From positions 1 to 64,000 of the forward strand of contig DATMZF010000069.1 of the NCBI GenBank assembly GCA_035560555.1: a stretch of 64,000 nt of DNA, in the 5' to 3' direction. Below, piece after piece: positions 32,825 to 41,914 of the stretch; the stretch's first letter is position 1, and each line of letters starts with the position of its first letter. The stretch comes from UBA11090 sp035560555. Lineage in GTDB: Bacteria; Spirochaetota; Spirochaetia; Treponematales; Rectinemataceae. The notes under the pieces are model-generated. The model saw only the letters and a list, made by a program, of their open reading frames with translations, was not told the origin of the DNA and did no database searches. Both the position numbers and the translations under genes were made by a program.

Positions 32825-33841
32825 CTATTCGCCGAGCGAGTAGGCCGAGTTCGTCAAGCTGAATATTTTGCTCACGCCCGGGCTCATATAGAGCTTGTTC
32901 TTGTTGTCGATGAAGATGGCGTACACGCCGGGGAGGCTCTTCACCAGCTCCATGCCCTTTTCCAGGCCAAGGGCGAAGGTCGAGGTCGAGAGGGCATCGG
33001 CGTCGATGCTCTTGTCCGTGATGATGGATACCGAAACGAGGCCGTTGTCGACAGGGTACCCTGTCTTGGGGTCCAGAATGTGATGATAGTGTTTTCCGTT
33101 TTCGATGAAAAAGCGCTCGTAAATGCCCGATGTCACGACCGTCATGGCTTTGCCGGTCACGAGGCCGAGATACTCGCCCCGGTCGGAACGCGGGTCCTGC
33201 ACCCCCACATGCCAGGGAGTGCCGTCCTTTTTCTTGCCGAAGACGAGCACGTTGCCACCCAAGTCGACGACGGCGGCCTTCACTTTATGTTTTTCAAGGA
33301 TTCTCGCCACTTCGTCCGCCGAATAGCCCTTCGCGATGGCTCCCAAATCCAGACGCATTCCAGCCGTCGCCAACCTGACCTCGAGTTTCTTCGCGTCGAG
33401 TTCGATTTTTCTGTAATCGATGAGTTTCAGGGCTGAGGCGATCTTGCTTTCCGGCGGTACCGCAGCGTGGTCGGTGCCGATACTCCAGAGTTTGGTGAGG
33501 GGGCCGACGGAGATGTCGAAAGTCCCTTGCGAAAGTTTCGCGTATTCGATGGCTTTTGAAATGACGAAGAAGGTGTCCTTGGAAACCCTCACCGCTTTTA
33601 CGCCCGCCGCGGCGTTGATGGCGGCTATCTCCGTGCCATCCTTGTTGGCGCTCATCCTGTCTTCGATCTGCTTGAGCCGATTGAAGATTTCGTCGGTTGT
33701 TTTCGTCGAGCCGCCTTCGATGATTCGTATGGTGCACACGGTCCCGAGCACGAAATCGGTGCGGGATATTTCGCTTTTGGCGGCGGGGGCGCAGGCCGAT
33801 AAAACAAGGACGGCCATCGCCGTAGCAAGGAAATATTTCAT
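32825..33841 (-). CDS. apbE: FAD:protein FMN transferase, lipoprotein
   Basis: This is a 338-residue ApbE-family enzyme with lipobox LSAC (Cys17), so it is anchored on the periplasmic side. It covalently attaches FMN from FAD to Thr in target proteins, using Mg2+. Recognisable parts are FVLGTVCTIRI, FDISVGPLTKLWSIG, DLGAIAKGYSADEV, DLGGNVLVFGKK, HHILDPKTGYPVDNGLVSVSII and DADALSTSTFALG. The likely substrate in this window is the secreted FMN-binding protein at 30603, which carries DAVTGATY. Confidence 0.95.
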   Translation of the reverse strand: MKYFLATAMAVLVLSACAPAAKSEISRTDFVLGTVCTIRIIEGGSTKTTDEIFNRLKQIEDRMSANKDGTEIAAINAAAGVKAVRVSKDTFFVISKAIEYAKLSQGTFDISVGPLTKLWSIGTDHAAVPPESKIASALKLIDYRKIELDAKKLEVRLATAGMRLDLGAIAKGYSADEVARILEKHKVKAAVVDLGGNVLVFGKKKDGTPWHVGVQDPRSDRGEYLGLVTGKAMTVVTSGIYERFFIENGKHYHHILDPKTGYPVDNGLVSVSIITDKSIDADALSTSTFALGLEKGMELVKSLPGVYAIFIDNKNKLYMSPGVSKIFSLTNSAYSLGE

Positions 33842-33871
33842 TTCTACATACCTCTCTAGTGATAGGTCGCC

Positions 33872-34516
33872 CTAGAGCGACAGTTCTCTGCCGATAGTCG
33901 TGCGCGGACCATGGCCAGGATATACCACGGTGTCGGGCGGGAGCGAAGCGAGCCTCGCGAGGCTCTTCTCCAGGGCTGCCGGGTCGGAGTCCGGACCATC
34001 GGTGCGGCCGACCCCGTCCCTGAAAAGCGTGTCTCCCGAAATGAGGACGCCCTCATCGCGGTCGTACAGGCATAGTGAACCGGCGCTGTGGCCCGGCGTG
34101 TGCAGGACACGGAAGCCCGTCCCTTGTATCGCGTCGCCCTCATCGAGAAGGATGGCCGGCTCGGGCAGCCCCTTCCAGTAGCTGCTGAAAAAGCCCGGCG
34201 CGCTGATGGTGTCGAAGAGAATTCGATTCGTCTCTTCGCCTTTCGCGCCCAGATAGCTGGCGTCCAGCCTATGGACGGCGATTTTCGGGGGATTGGCCGC
34301 CCATTTTTCCATGAGGCCGGGAATGGCCGACGTGTGGTCCAGGTGGCCATGAGTGAGGACGATGAGCGAAATTTTGATCGCTTTTTGGGAAAGAAACCCC
34401 GCGATCGCCTCGGGATCATCGCCCGGATCGACGAGAAAACCGTCTTCTCCCGTCTGGACCGCGTAGACATTCTCGCCGATTGGTCCGACGCGGAGGCGCT
34501 CGACGCGAGATGTCAC
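33872..34516 (-). CDS. MBL-fold metallohydrolase (glyoxalase II-like)
   Basis: This 214-residue cytoplasmic protein has the metallo-beta-lactamase zinc motif THGHLDHTSAIPG, then TPGHSAGSLCLY, SGDTLFRDGVGRTD and YPGHGPRTTIGREL. The arrangement is that of small YcbL/glyoxalase II-like hydrolases acting on thioesters. Its start overlaps the stop of the RNA-binding protein gene by 4 bp (ATGA), so the two are cotranscribed. Confidence 0.92.
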   Translation of the reverse strand: MTSRVERLRVGPIGENVYAVQTGEDGFLVDPGDDPEAIAGFLSQKAIKISLIVLTHGHLDHTSAIPGLMEKWAANPPKIAVHRLDASYLGAKGEETNRILFDTISAPGFFSSYWKGLPEPAILLDEGDAIQGTGFRVLHTPGHSAGSLCLYDRDEGVLISGDTLFRDGVGRTDGPDSDPAALEKSLARLASLPPDTVVYPGHGPRTTIGRELSL

Positions 34517-35178
34517 TCTTTCTGTTCCTTTTCCTCGGGCTGGTCGCCGCGCTTTTTCGCCGGCTTGATCTCTATCGTCCTGTTCTTGAAGTTCGCCCCA
34601 TCGCAGGCTCCGATAATTTTTTCCGCGTGGATTTCCGGGACATCGATGAAGGAGTAATTGTCGAAGAGATGAACCCTGCCGAGCTCGTCGTTGGTGACGC
34701 CAGATTTTTCGCTGATGAGGGTTCTCAGTTCCTGGGGGCGGAGGCGCTGACGTTTTCCCATCGAGACGAAGAGGGGTACCATGCCTTCGACGCTTTTCCG
34801 GATTGGCGGTTTGCCCTGAGATTCGACGCTTTCTCCTTCGCTCCGTACCTGACGGGCTGAAGGGGCCGGCCTGGTCTTTTCGGCTGGTTCAGCGGCTGTC
34901 GCGGGCTTGGGCGCTTTGACAGGCGAGGATTCCTTGAGGGCTTTCGCCGAGGCGGCGACTGTTTTCTGGGGCTGGTTCCTTGTGATTCCGGCGGCTCGCA
35001 GGATGAGAAGAGCCGCCGCGTAGGAGCGCATATGAAGAGGAATGCGCTTCCGGAAAATCGACCGCACCTTGGTGAGAATGGCGGGGTCGGGCGGAGACCT
35101 GAGTTCTTCGAGGATGCCGTCGAGGAAAGCGTTCAGGGCTTCCTCGGGTATTTTGTTCGGTGCTGATTCAGTTGGCAC
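34513..35178 (-). CDS. DbpA-type RNA-binding domain protein
   Basis: The 221-residue protein starts at GTG 35178, which is 6 bases after AAGGAG; the frame is open further upstream but lacks a site. Residues about 1-70 are helical, about 70-135 are a Pro/Ala/Lys-rich linker, and the C-terminal 75 residues (PLFVSMGKRQRLRPQELRTL to NRTIEIKPAKK) match the RRM-like RNA-binding domain found at the end of DbpA helicases. No helicase is fused or adjacent. It may act in ribosome assembly or as a general RNA-binding protein. It is translationally coupled to the MBL hydrolase gene. Confidence 0.75.
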   Translation of the reverse strand: MPTESAPNKIPEEALNAFLDGILEELRSPPDPAILTKVRSIFRKRIPLHMRSYAAALLILRAAGITRNQPQKTVAASAKALKESSPVKAPKPATAAEPAEKTRPAPSARQVRSEGESVESQGKPPIRKSVEGMVPLFVSMGKRQRLRPQELRTLISEKSGVTNDELGRVHLFDNYSFIDVPEIHAEKIIGACDGANFKNRTIEIKPAKKRGDQPEEKEQKE

Positions 35179-35397
35179 ATGGTTCTCCTTAAACCGTGAC
35201 GCGAAGTGGATACTATTGTGCAGCAAAGATACAATCGGGACAAGCAGATAGGTGGGAAAATCGGGATATTTAGGGTATGCGGCGGGTGGAATTAAGCGGT
35301 AGCCGGCGGCGGCGCCTATGGGGTAGAATGACTTACCGTATCGGGATTGTGGCCGCGAATCCGGGAATTCAGGCCGATGTCAGAAAGGAAGTGTTGC

Positions 35398-36903
35398 ATG
35401 CCGTTTGATTCTTTTCCGGTTTGTCTCTGTCTCACCGGCAAAACGATCGAGACCGATCTCGCGGCCCTCGATGCCCAGCGCGCGAAGGTCGATCTCGTCG
35501 AGCTGAGGGCCGACTGCCTCGATCCTTCGGAAAAATTCCTCCTGCGATCCTTTCCCGAAAAGGCGGGATTGCCCTGCGTCCTGACGGTGCGCAGGCGCAG
35601 TGATGGGGGCCTGTTCGAGGAGGGCGAGGGTGTGCGTCTCGTCATGATCGCGAAAGCTCTCTCCTACGCCCGTTCCGACGCGAGCGCCAACTTCGCCTAC
35701 GTGGATCTCGAGGAAGATTTCCACATGACGGCGATCGAGGAAGCCTGCCGAACCTTCGGAACGAGGATCATCCGCTCGCGGCATTATGTCGACGGCATGC
35801 CGGCCGATCTCGATGCCGCATGGGAACCGCTCATCGAGGAAGACGACGAGATTCCCAAGCTGGCCGTGAGCACCCAAAACGCCTCCGACCTCTACAGACT
35901 CCTTTCCTGGATAACGACGCTCCCCCCGAGAGAGAGGCTCATTTTCGGGATGGGGGAGTACGGATTCGCCACCCGGGTCCTCGCCCAGCGCCTTGGTTCG
36001 CTTTTTTCCTATACGAGCCTGGGTTCGCCCGATCTGCCCCTCGCCGCCCCGGGTCAAATGACGCCCGAGACGTTTATCGAGACCTACCGCGGCAAGGAAG
36101 TGGGGCCCGACACATCGCTCTACGCCCTCCTCGGCGGCAAGAGCATCCTGAATTCGCTCTCGCCCGCCCTCCACAACAAGGCTTTCAGAACCATGGGGAA
36201 GGATGCGCTGCTTTTCCCCCTGCCATCGGAATCGATCGAATCGGCGCTCAATAACATGAAGCTTCTCGGAATAAAGGGAGCCGCGATCACCGTTCCCCTC
36301 AAGGAAGATGTCCTGCCTTACCTTTCTTTCGAGTCCACCGACGTGCAGCGAATCGGGGCCTGCAACACCCTCATAACCAGCGGCGAGGGCTGGGCGGGCT
36401 ACAATACCGACGCCGACGGTTTCGAGCTCAGCGCCCTCGAGTTCCTGGGCAGGGAAGATTTCAAGGGCATGAAGGTGACCCTTATCGGCTCAGGCGGGGC
36501 GGCCAAATCGGTCGCGCTCTCCCTTCACCGAAAAGGGGCCGCCTGCGTCATCCTCAACAGGACGATATCCACGGCCAGGGCCCTCGCCCGAAAATATGGC
36601 TTCATATGGGGGCCTCTCGACGATAGGGCCATCGATGTCATCGGCGGTTATTCGGATCTGATCGTCCAGGCGACGAGCGTTGGGATGACGGGAGGGGTTC
36701 AGGGCGACCCGCTCGAATTCTACGAGTTCGACGGCCATGAAATGGTGTTCGACCTTATCTACAAACCGGCGAGGACAGCCTTTGTCACGAGGGCGGAACA
36801 AGCCGGCTGCAAGGTCTCGAACGGCTACAAGATGCTTCGCTACCAGGCCGCCGGCCAATACAGGCGGTGGATGGGAGAGATGCCTCCCCAGGATTGTTAT
36901 TGA
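35398..36903 (+). CDS. aroDE: Bifunctional 3-dehydroquinate dehydratase / shikimate dehydrogenase
   Basis: This fused enzyme covers two steps of the shikimate pathway. Residues 1 to about 225 are a type I dehydroquinase with the Schiff-base Lys in EIPKLAVST, His in SRHYVDG and the MGEYGFATRV loop. Residues about 235-500 are shikimate dehydrogenase with SILNSLSPALHNKAF, the catalytic Lys in ITVPLKEDV, NTDADGFE and the NADP motif GSGGAAKSVALSL. The ATG at 35398 follows AAAGGAAG. Fused aroDE is known from plants, chlamydiae and some spirochaetes and planctomycetes. era follows 29 bp downstream. Confidence 0.95.
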   Translation: MPFDSFPVCLCLTGKTIETDLAALDAQRAKVDLVELRADCLDPSEKFLLRSFPEKAGLPCVLTVRRRSDGGLFEEGEGVRLVMIAKALSYARSDASANFAYVDLEEDFHMTAIEEACRTFGTRIIRSRHYVDGMPADLDAAWEPLIEEDDEIPKLAVSTQNASDLYRLLSWITTLPPRERLIFGMGEYGFATRVLAQRLGSLFSYTSLGSPDLPLAAPGQMTPETFIETYRGKEVGPDTSLYALLGGKSILNSLSPALHNKAFRTMGKDALLFPLPSESIESALNNMKLLGIKGAAITVPLKEDVLPYLSFESTDVQRIGACNTLITSGEGWAGYNTDADGFELSALEFLGREDFKGMKVTLIGSGGAAKSVALSLHRKGAACVILNRTISTARALARKYGFIWGPLDDRAIDVIGGYSDLIVQATSVGMTGGVQGDPLEFYEFDGHEMVFDLIYKPARTAFVTRAEQAGCKVSNGYKMLRYQAAGQYRRWMGEMPPQDCY

Positions 36904-36932
36904 AAGAGAATCCAAGAGATTCAGGAGAAGAG

Positions 36933-37808
36933 ATGTCCAAATCTGCTTTTGTGGCGATCGTGGGAAGACCCTCCTCGGGCAAATCCACGCTGTTGAACGC
37001 CCTCTGCGGCGCCAAGGTATCGATCGTGTCGCCGGTGCCCCAAACGACGATGAACACCGTCCGCGGCATAGTGAACAGGCCATCGGGCCAGCTTGTCTTC
37101 CTCGATACGCCGGGCTTCCATATCTCGGACAAGAAGCTCAATTTAAGACTCAGGGATCTCGTGCTTCGCGCGTTGGGCGACGCCGACATCGTCGTCTACA
37201 TCATAGACGCCACGCGTGAGCCGGGCCCCGAGGAGGAAGCCATGGTGAAGGCGCTCTCCGGATCGAAGCTTCCCCTCGTCGCCGTCGTGAACAAGATGGA
37301 CGACAAGGAGGCGCGGCCGGAGATCGCGGCCGCTTTCGTGACCGAATACCTGCCCGCGGCCCCGATTCTTCAGATTTCCGCGAAGGAAAAGCTGGGGCTC
37401 GAGGAACTGCTGAGCTTCCTGTTGGACAAGGCGGTGGAGGGGCCGACCTGGTATCCCGAAGAATACTATACGGATCAGGAGCCGGTATTCCGAATGGCCG
37501 AAATCATCAGGGAAAAAGCGATCATGCACACGAGGGAAGAGCTGCCCCACGCGCTTTTCGTCGAGTTCACCGACTCGCGCAAGCTGGACGACGGCGGCCT
37601 GGAGGCTTCCTACGATATCGTGGTGGAGCGCGAAAGCCAGAAGGGCATTGTCATTGGCAAGGGCGGATCGCTGATCAAGAAAATCAGGGAAGAGGCCGAG
37701 GCCGATCTCGCAGAGCTTTTCGACTATACGGTCAAGCTCAGGCTCCAGGTGCGCGTGGACCCCTCGTGGAAACACGACGACAAGAGACTCGACAGCCTCA
37801 TTTTCTAA
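36933..37808 (+). CDS. era: GTPase Era
   Basis: Era binds 16S rRNA near its 3' end and assists 30S maturation. The 291-residue protein has the G1 motif GRPSSGKST, switch segment PQTTMNTVRGIV, G3 DTPGF, G4 NKMD and a SAKEKLGLEELL G5 region. The C-terminal KH domain includes IVIGKGGSLIKKIREEAEADL. CAGGAG lies directly before the ATG at 36933. The spacing to aroDE (29 bp) suggests cotranscription. Confidence 0.96.
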   Translation: MSKSAFVAIVGRPSSGKSTLLNALCGAKVSIVSPVPQTTMNTVRGIVNRPSGQLVFLDTPGFHISDKKLNLRLRDLVLRALGDADIVVYIIDATREPGPEEEAMVKALSGSKLPLVAVVNKMDDKEARPEIAAAFVTEYLPAAPILQISAKEKLGLEELLSFLLDKAVEGPTWYPEEYYTDQEPVFRMAEIIREKAIMHTREELPHALFVEFTDSRKLDDGGLEASYDIVVERESQKGIVIGKGGSLIKKIREEAEADLAELFDYTVKLRLQVRVDPSWKHDDKRLDSLIF

Positions 37809-37835
37809 GGGAAGAGGGGAAGAAGGGAAGAAAAA

Positions 37836-38045
37836 TAAACGGCAGCATAGGCGCTGGAGCGGGACTAGACGTCGAATTAAGCGTCGGACTGGGAGCCGTG
37901 GCTTCCCCATCTTTCGCGATCATCTTTTCCGTCGCAGGATTCCTCGGATCCTATGTTCTCGCCCGCGGTATATTCTTCTCTATATCCCGTCGCTTCCGGG
38001 CCGAAGCGGATCGGATCGCCGGGCGAAGTCACAAGCAGATCGTTT
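37836..38045 (+). pseudogene. Possible remnant of a membrane-protein C-terminus
   Basis: The gap between era and pth contains an open plus-strand frame reading INGSIGAGAGLDVELSVGLG, then a hydrophobic helix (FAIIFSVAGFLGSYVLARGIF) and a basic amphipathic stretch (SISRRFRAEADRIAG). This glycine-rich/one-helix/basic pattern is typical of a membrane-anchor tail. There is no start codon with a ribosome-binding site, and the frame runs into the antisense of pth. It looks like the truncated end of a lost gene, but chance cannot be excluded. Confidence 0.3.
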
Positions 38046-38601
38046 TTTTAAACGTATCCACGACCGCCTCAAAGCCCGAATTGAGGCACTCCATGATGGC
38101 TTTCTCGGCTCGGGGGAAGACGGCCGTGTCCAAGATTTCCTTCTCTTCCTTCCTGAAGTCCGAGAGGACATATCCCGCTATGTCGCTGTGATCGGGCCTG
38201 CCGATCCCGAAGCGAAGGCGCGCGAAATCGCGGGTGCCCAGGTGCTTTTCCATGGAACGGAGGCCGTTGTGTCCGCCCAGGCCGCCCGAAAACTTGAAGC
38301 CGAAAATCCCGAAGCCCATCTCCAGGTCGTCGTGGACCGCGAGCACTTCGGCCGGTTCCATCCTGTAGAAGCGCATCAGCTCGCCGATGCTTTCGCCCGA
38401 GTTGTTCATGTAGGTTTCGGGCATGAGGAACCAGACGCGTTCGCCGGCTATCTCCTTGGACGCCACCCTGCCCTTGAACTTGTGTTCCCAGGAAAGGTCG
38501 CCCTTCAGCCGGAGCGAGTCGAGGAACTGCCACGCCACGTTGTGTCTGTTGCCCGAGTATTCTTTTCCGTAATTGCCAAGGAAAGCGTAAAGTCTGATCA
38601 T
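38029..38601 (-). CDS. pth: Peptidyl-tRNA hydrolase
   Basis: This enzyme releases peptides from prematurely dissociated peptidyl-tRNAs. The 190-residue protein has the N-terminal strand LYAFLGNYGKEYSGNRHNVAW with catalytic His20, PETYMNNSGES with the key Asn, the AVHDDLEMGFG Asp and GGLGGHNGLRSMEKHLG. It is convergent with era and divergent from the alpha-galactosidase. Confidence 0.97.
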   Translation of the reverse strand: MIRLYAFLGNYGKEYSGNRHNVAWQFLDSLRLKGDLSWEHKFKGRVASKEIAGERVWFLMPETYMNNSGESIGELMRFYRMEPAEVLAVHDDLEMGFGIFGFKFSGGLGGHNGLRSMEKHLGTRDFARLRFGIGRPDHSDIAGYVLSDFRKEEKEILDTAVFPRAEKAIMECLNSGFEAVVDTFKKTICL

Positions 38602-38697
38602 TCCGTGATTCCTCGAATATCGTGTGAATGGTACTATATCCCATCGGCGCCACCTTGATGAAGGCCCGGCGCTCCCGATGACGAGAGGTGCGCAGAG

Positions 38698-40749
38698 ATG
38701 GATTCCATCGTTTTTGAAAAGCGATATGAGCGCGAAGCCGCGGGCGCCGACGGTGTGGACGGTACGGACGCCGAAGCCGCGGGTGCCGATACCGTCACCG
38801 CCGTTTTCCTGGTCCTGCGCTGCGCGCGCGATTTTGCCGCCGATACGCCCCTGCGGGTTATCGCCGATGTTCCCATTGAGGAGCTCTGCGAGGCCGCGGG
38901 AAAGGCATTTTTAAACGCCGCCGGAGCGGGCGTGAAGGCCGGGGATTTTTCCGATGCCCGCTCGAGGCTCGTCCTCGTCAACGGTTGGCAGTCCTGGTCA
39001 TTCTCCGGTGAGCTGCGGCGGAACGAACGCCCGAGACGGGCAATCCTAAAACCCTCGCTGAATCTCTTCGCCGACCATCCGGCCGAAGAGGCGGCGCGGG
39101 AGCTTGCCAGGAAGGGCCGCCGAAGCCTTCAGGGTTCGTGGAAGCCCGATATGGTCTCGCATTTTTTTGTGGTGTTGCGCGCGGGAAGCGCGAGGCTTGC
39201 CCTCGTTTCGCGTAGCGCTAGCGTCGAGGGAAGCCGGGTTCTTCCCCCTGTCACTTTTTTCGTCGGAGCGACGAACGTTCGGATCGCCGTTTTCGCCGAG
39301 GGCGGATCCTTTCGCGCCGGCGAGATCGTCGCGCGAATCGCGATAGTCCCCGCTTCGGGCTACTTCGAGCTCAAAGACAGGCTCGCCGAGCTTTTCGGAG
39401 CCGCTGATTTTGGAAATGCCGCGGCGGCGGGGCGGTTCGGGGAACTGGCTTTTCTGGGCGGGAACGTCGCGAGGCGCAAACCCATCGGCGGATTCGAAAC
39501 CTGGTACAATCATTATCTCGCCATCGACGAGGGCATCATTCTCCGCGATCTCGATGCCCTGGGTGAGAATGACAATCTCATAAACGCGATGTTCCTGAAA
39601 AAAGGGAAACCGGTGGTTTTCCAGATCGACGACGGCTGGGAAAAACGCGTCGGCGACTGGACTCCCGACGCGGCGAAATTCCCGGAGGGCGTCGCGCGGC
39701 TCGCGAACCGCATAGCGGGGAAGGGTTTCATTCCCGGATTGTGGGTGGCGCCCTTTCTCGTCATGCCCGAAAGCGCCGTGGCGCGCGAGCATCCCGAGTG
39801 GTTGCTGCGGGACTCAGGAGGGAAGCCTGTGCTCGCCGGATGGAATCCGGGCTGGGGCGGCGATGTCCACTGTCTCGATCTTTCGCTTCCCGATGTTGAA
39901 GAATATCTCGTCGGTCTCTTCGAAACCATCGTCAATGAATGGGGTTTCCGTTACCTCAAACTCGATTTCCTCTATGCCGGCATGCTTCGCGGCGTTCACG
40001 CGGGCCTGCCGGGCGGGCATTGGGAACACTATGTCCGCGTACTAAAGCGCATAACGTCGATGAAACGTTCGAAGGACGGCCGGCCGGTCGCGTGGCTCTC
40101 CTGCGGGGCTCCGGTGGAGAGCACGGCGCCGCTCATGCCACTGATGCGCGTCGGCGCCGACACCAGGGAACACTGGGATTGGCCGCTCCTAAGACTCATC
40201 GGCCACCAGGGAAGACCCTCGGCCAAGGTCAATATTGGCCATACCCTCGCGCGATCCCTTCTCGACGGGACGCTCCTCCTCAACGACCCGGACGTGATAT
40301 TCTGCCGTACGCGAAAGACCACGCTGGCCGACAACGAAAAGTTCCTCATCGGCCTCGCGGGGCGGATGTTCGCGTCACAACTTCTCATGTCGGACGACCC
40401 TTCGGAGTTCGGCATGGAAAGAGCCAACGCCGCCGGCGGGGGCGCCGGAAACGGCGCGGGTACGGGAGGCGGCGCCACAAACGCCGCCGGCGGCCTTTCG
40501 GAGCCCGAGTTCACGCGCGAGCTGCTCGCCCTTTTCGAAAAGCTGGGGAACAGGGAATTCGGCGTTGAGCGCTATTCGCTGTCGAGCCCCGACATCTACC
40601 GCTTCTTCTCCAGGGACGGCGAGCTGCATGGTCTCATCAATCTGTCCGACCTGACCCAGGCGCTGGAAGCCGAGTCGCCAGCTGGGGAATCGCTGCCGGC
40701 GATGCTGCCGCGGCGCTCCCTCGTCATCTTTGGCTTGCGGCGGACTTGA
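38698..40749 (+). CDS. GH36-family alpha-galactosidase
   Basis: This 683-residue cytoplasmic enzyme has an N-terminal beta-sandwich and a (beta/alpha)8 barrel. The nucleophile is Asp423 in YLKLDFLYAG, and the likely acid/base is Asp488 in MRVGADTREHWDW. FQIDDGWEKRVGDWTPDAAKF and GLWVAPFLV are typical of GH36. It would hydrolyse alpha-galactosides such as melibiose or raffinose. Two low-complexity insertions stand out: an Ala/Gly/Asp-rich run at residues about 15-32 and a Gly/Ala/Asn run at about 577-600. No signal peptide is present, so the substrate must be imported first. A porin-like gene follows 62 bp downstream. Confidence 0.9.
   Translation: MDSIVFEKRYEREAAGADGVDGTDAEAAGADTVTAVFLVLRCARDFAADTPLRVIADVPIEELCEAAGKAFLNAAGAGVKAGDFSDARSRLVLVNGWQSWSFSGELRRNERPRRAILKPSLNLFADHPAEEAARELARKGRRSLQGSWKPDMVSHFFVVLRAGSARLALVSRSASVEGSRVLPPVTFFVGATNVRIAVFAEGGSFRAGEIVARIAIVPASGYFELKDRLAELFGAADFGNAAAAGRFGELAFLGGNVARRKPIGGFETWYNHYLAIDEGIILRDLDALGENDNLINAMFLKKGKPVVFQIDDGWEKRVGDWTPDAAKFPEGVARLANRIAGKGFIPGLWVAPFLVMPESAVAREHPEWLLRDSGGKPVLAGWNPGWGGDVHCLDLSLPDVEEYLVGLFETIVNEWGFRYLKLDFLYAGMLRGVHAGLPGGHWEHYVRVLKRITSMKRSKDGRPVAWLSCGAPVESTAPLMPLMRVGADTREHWDWPLLRLIGHQGRPSAKVNIGHTLARSLLDGTLLLNDPDVIFCRTRKTTLADNEKFLIGLAGRMFASQLLMSDDPSEFGMERANAAGGGAGNGAGTGGGATNAAGGLSEPEFTRELLALFEKLGNREFGVERYSLSSPDIYRFFSRDGELHGLINLSDLTQALEAESPAGESLPAMLPRRSLVIFGLRRT
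40426..40493 (+). repeat. In-frame direct repeat inside the alpha-galactosidase gene
   Basis: AACGCCGCCGGCGG occurs at 40426-40439 and again at 40480-40493, 54 bp (18 codons) apart. The segment between and including the copies encodes only Gly, Ala, Asn and Thr. It is probably a slippage-generated insertion in a loop. Confidence 0.8.
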
Positions 40750-40811
40750 GTCTTGAACTATAAAGACAGAAGACCGGCACGAGAAAATTTCTTCCATGGA
40801 GCGGAAACCAT

Positions 40812-41831
40812 ATGAAAAAAACCATCGCCACCATCGCGATGCTTGGGCTGGCGGCCGCTGTCGTCGGCGCTCAGGGCGGCGTCGATCTTCCGAAACTCAG
40901 TATGTGGAACAGGGGCGTCTTCAACCTTTACGAGAGCGGGGGGACGACCAGCGTCGGTCCCAGCTGGATGGGAGATGCGATCAAGCAGGGGCCTTACAAT
41001 TCGCTGTCCCTCGACTGGTCGATGAAGGACGTAGGCTGGACCATGACCGCTCAGTGGGACGGTGACGCGAAAACGTACCCCTTCTATCTGCGCGATTTCA
41101 GCGGGCGCTACTCCATGTTCAAAGGCTTTCTCAAGCTCACCGCCGGCAAAGTCTGGGCCGACGGAGGCTACCGCTTCCGCAATTTCGATACCACCGGCTT
41201 CAGCACGAGAATAGCCAGCGGCGAGACAGGCGTCATGGCGCGGCTGCAGCTGGCCAAGGGGCTTTCGGTGGGAACCTTCGTGCCGATTCCCGTGGCCTCC
41301 CAGGCCGCGGGAGCGACATTCGGGAAGATGAATTTCGGCGCCGAATGGATCTTCGAGAACATCGCCACGATAAAGGCGTCCTATCGCCTCGAACCAGTTT
41401 CCGACATAAAATCCCTGAATAGCGGCAACCGGGAATTCGCGATAGGAGCGGTCCTGACAGCCTTGCCAGATTTCGCGTTCACGCTCGGCTACAGGTTTTT
41501 GGACGCGACGCCCGAGCACGATCTCTTTTTCGACGCTTCCTATAGCCTTCCCGTGTTGAAGCTAAAAATGTTCGCCGACCTCAATATCGTGGACGCCGGC
41601 CTGTACTATGGGGGCAAGCTGAACGCCGAGTACTTCGTCAGCGATACCCCCTTCGTCGTGGGGGCTTCGGCGTCCTACGGAAACGGCGACGCCTGGTACG
41701 ACGATGGGGTGGAAGCGAATCCCTATTTCCGGTATGAATTCGGCGGCTCCTCGGTGCAGCTCGGCGCCGATCTGCTTTATAAAGCGGCGCTGACCTACAA
41801 GGTCCAGCTCGCTTATACGATCAGTTTTTGA
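40812..41831 (+). CDS. Putative porin-like outer-membrane beta-barrel protein
   Basis: This 339-residue protein starts with a signal peptide (MKKTIATIAML to VVGAQ). The rest is made of regular alternating strands with many aromatic residues (YPFYLRDFSGRYSMFKGFLKL, FGAEWIFENIATIKASYRL, YFRYEFGGSSVQLGADLLYK) and ends KVQLAYTISF with C-terminal Phe. It lies directly after the alpha-galactosidase gene, so it may admit oligosaccharides, but this is positional inference. No family name is assigned. Confidence 0.7.
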   Translation: MKKTIATIAMLGLAAAVVGAQGGVDLPKLSMWNRGVFNLYESGGTTSVGPSWMGDAIKQGPYNSLSLDWSMKDVGWTMTAQWDGDAKTYPFYLRDFSGRYSMFKGFLKLTAGKVWADGGYRFRNFDTTGFSTRIASGETGVMARLQLAKGLSVGTFVPIPVASQAAGATFGKMNFGAEWIFENIATIKASYRLEPVSDIKSLNSGNREFAIGAVLTALPDFAFTLGYRFLDATPEHDLFFDASYSLPVLKLKMFADLNIVDAGLYYGGKLNAEYFVSDTPFVVGASASYGNGDAWYDDGVEANPYFRYEFGGSSVQLGADLLYKAALTYKVQLAYTISF

Positions 41832-41914
41832 CTCTGGGGGCCTCCGGCGAATCTGCCTTTCCCGACGCCTTGAAGATTGCGCGAGTTTCGCCGGTATCCT
41901 ATACTGGACGCTCA

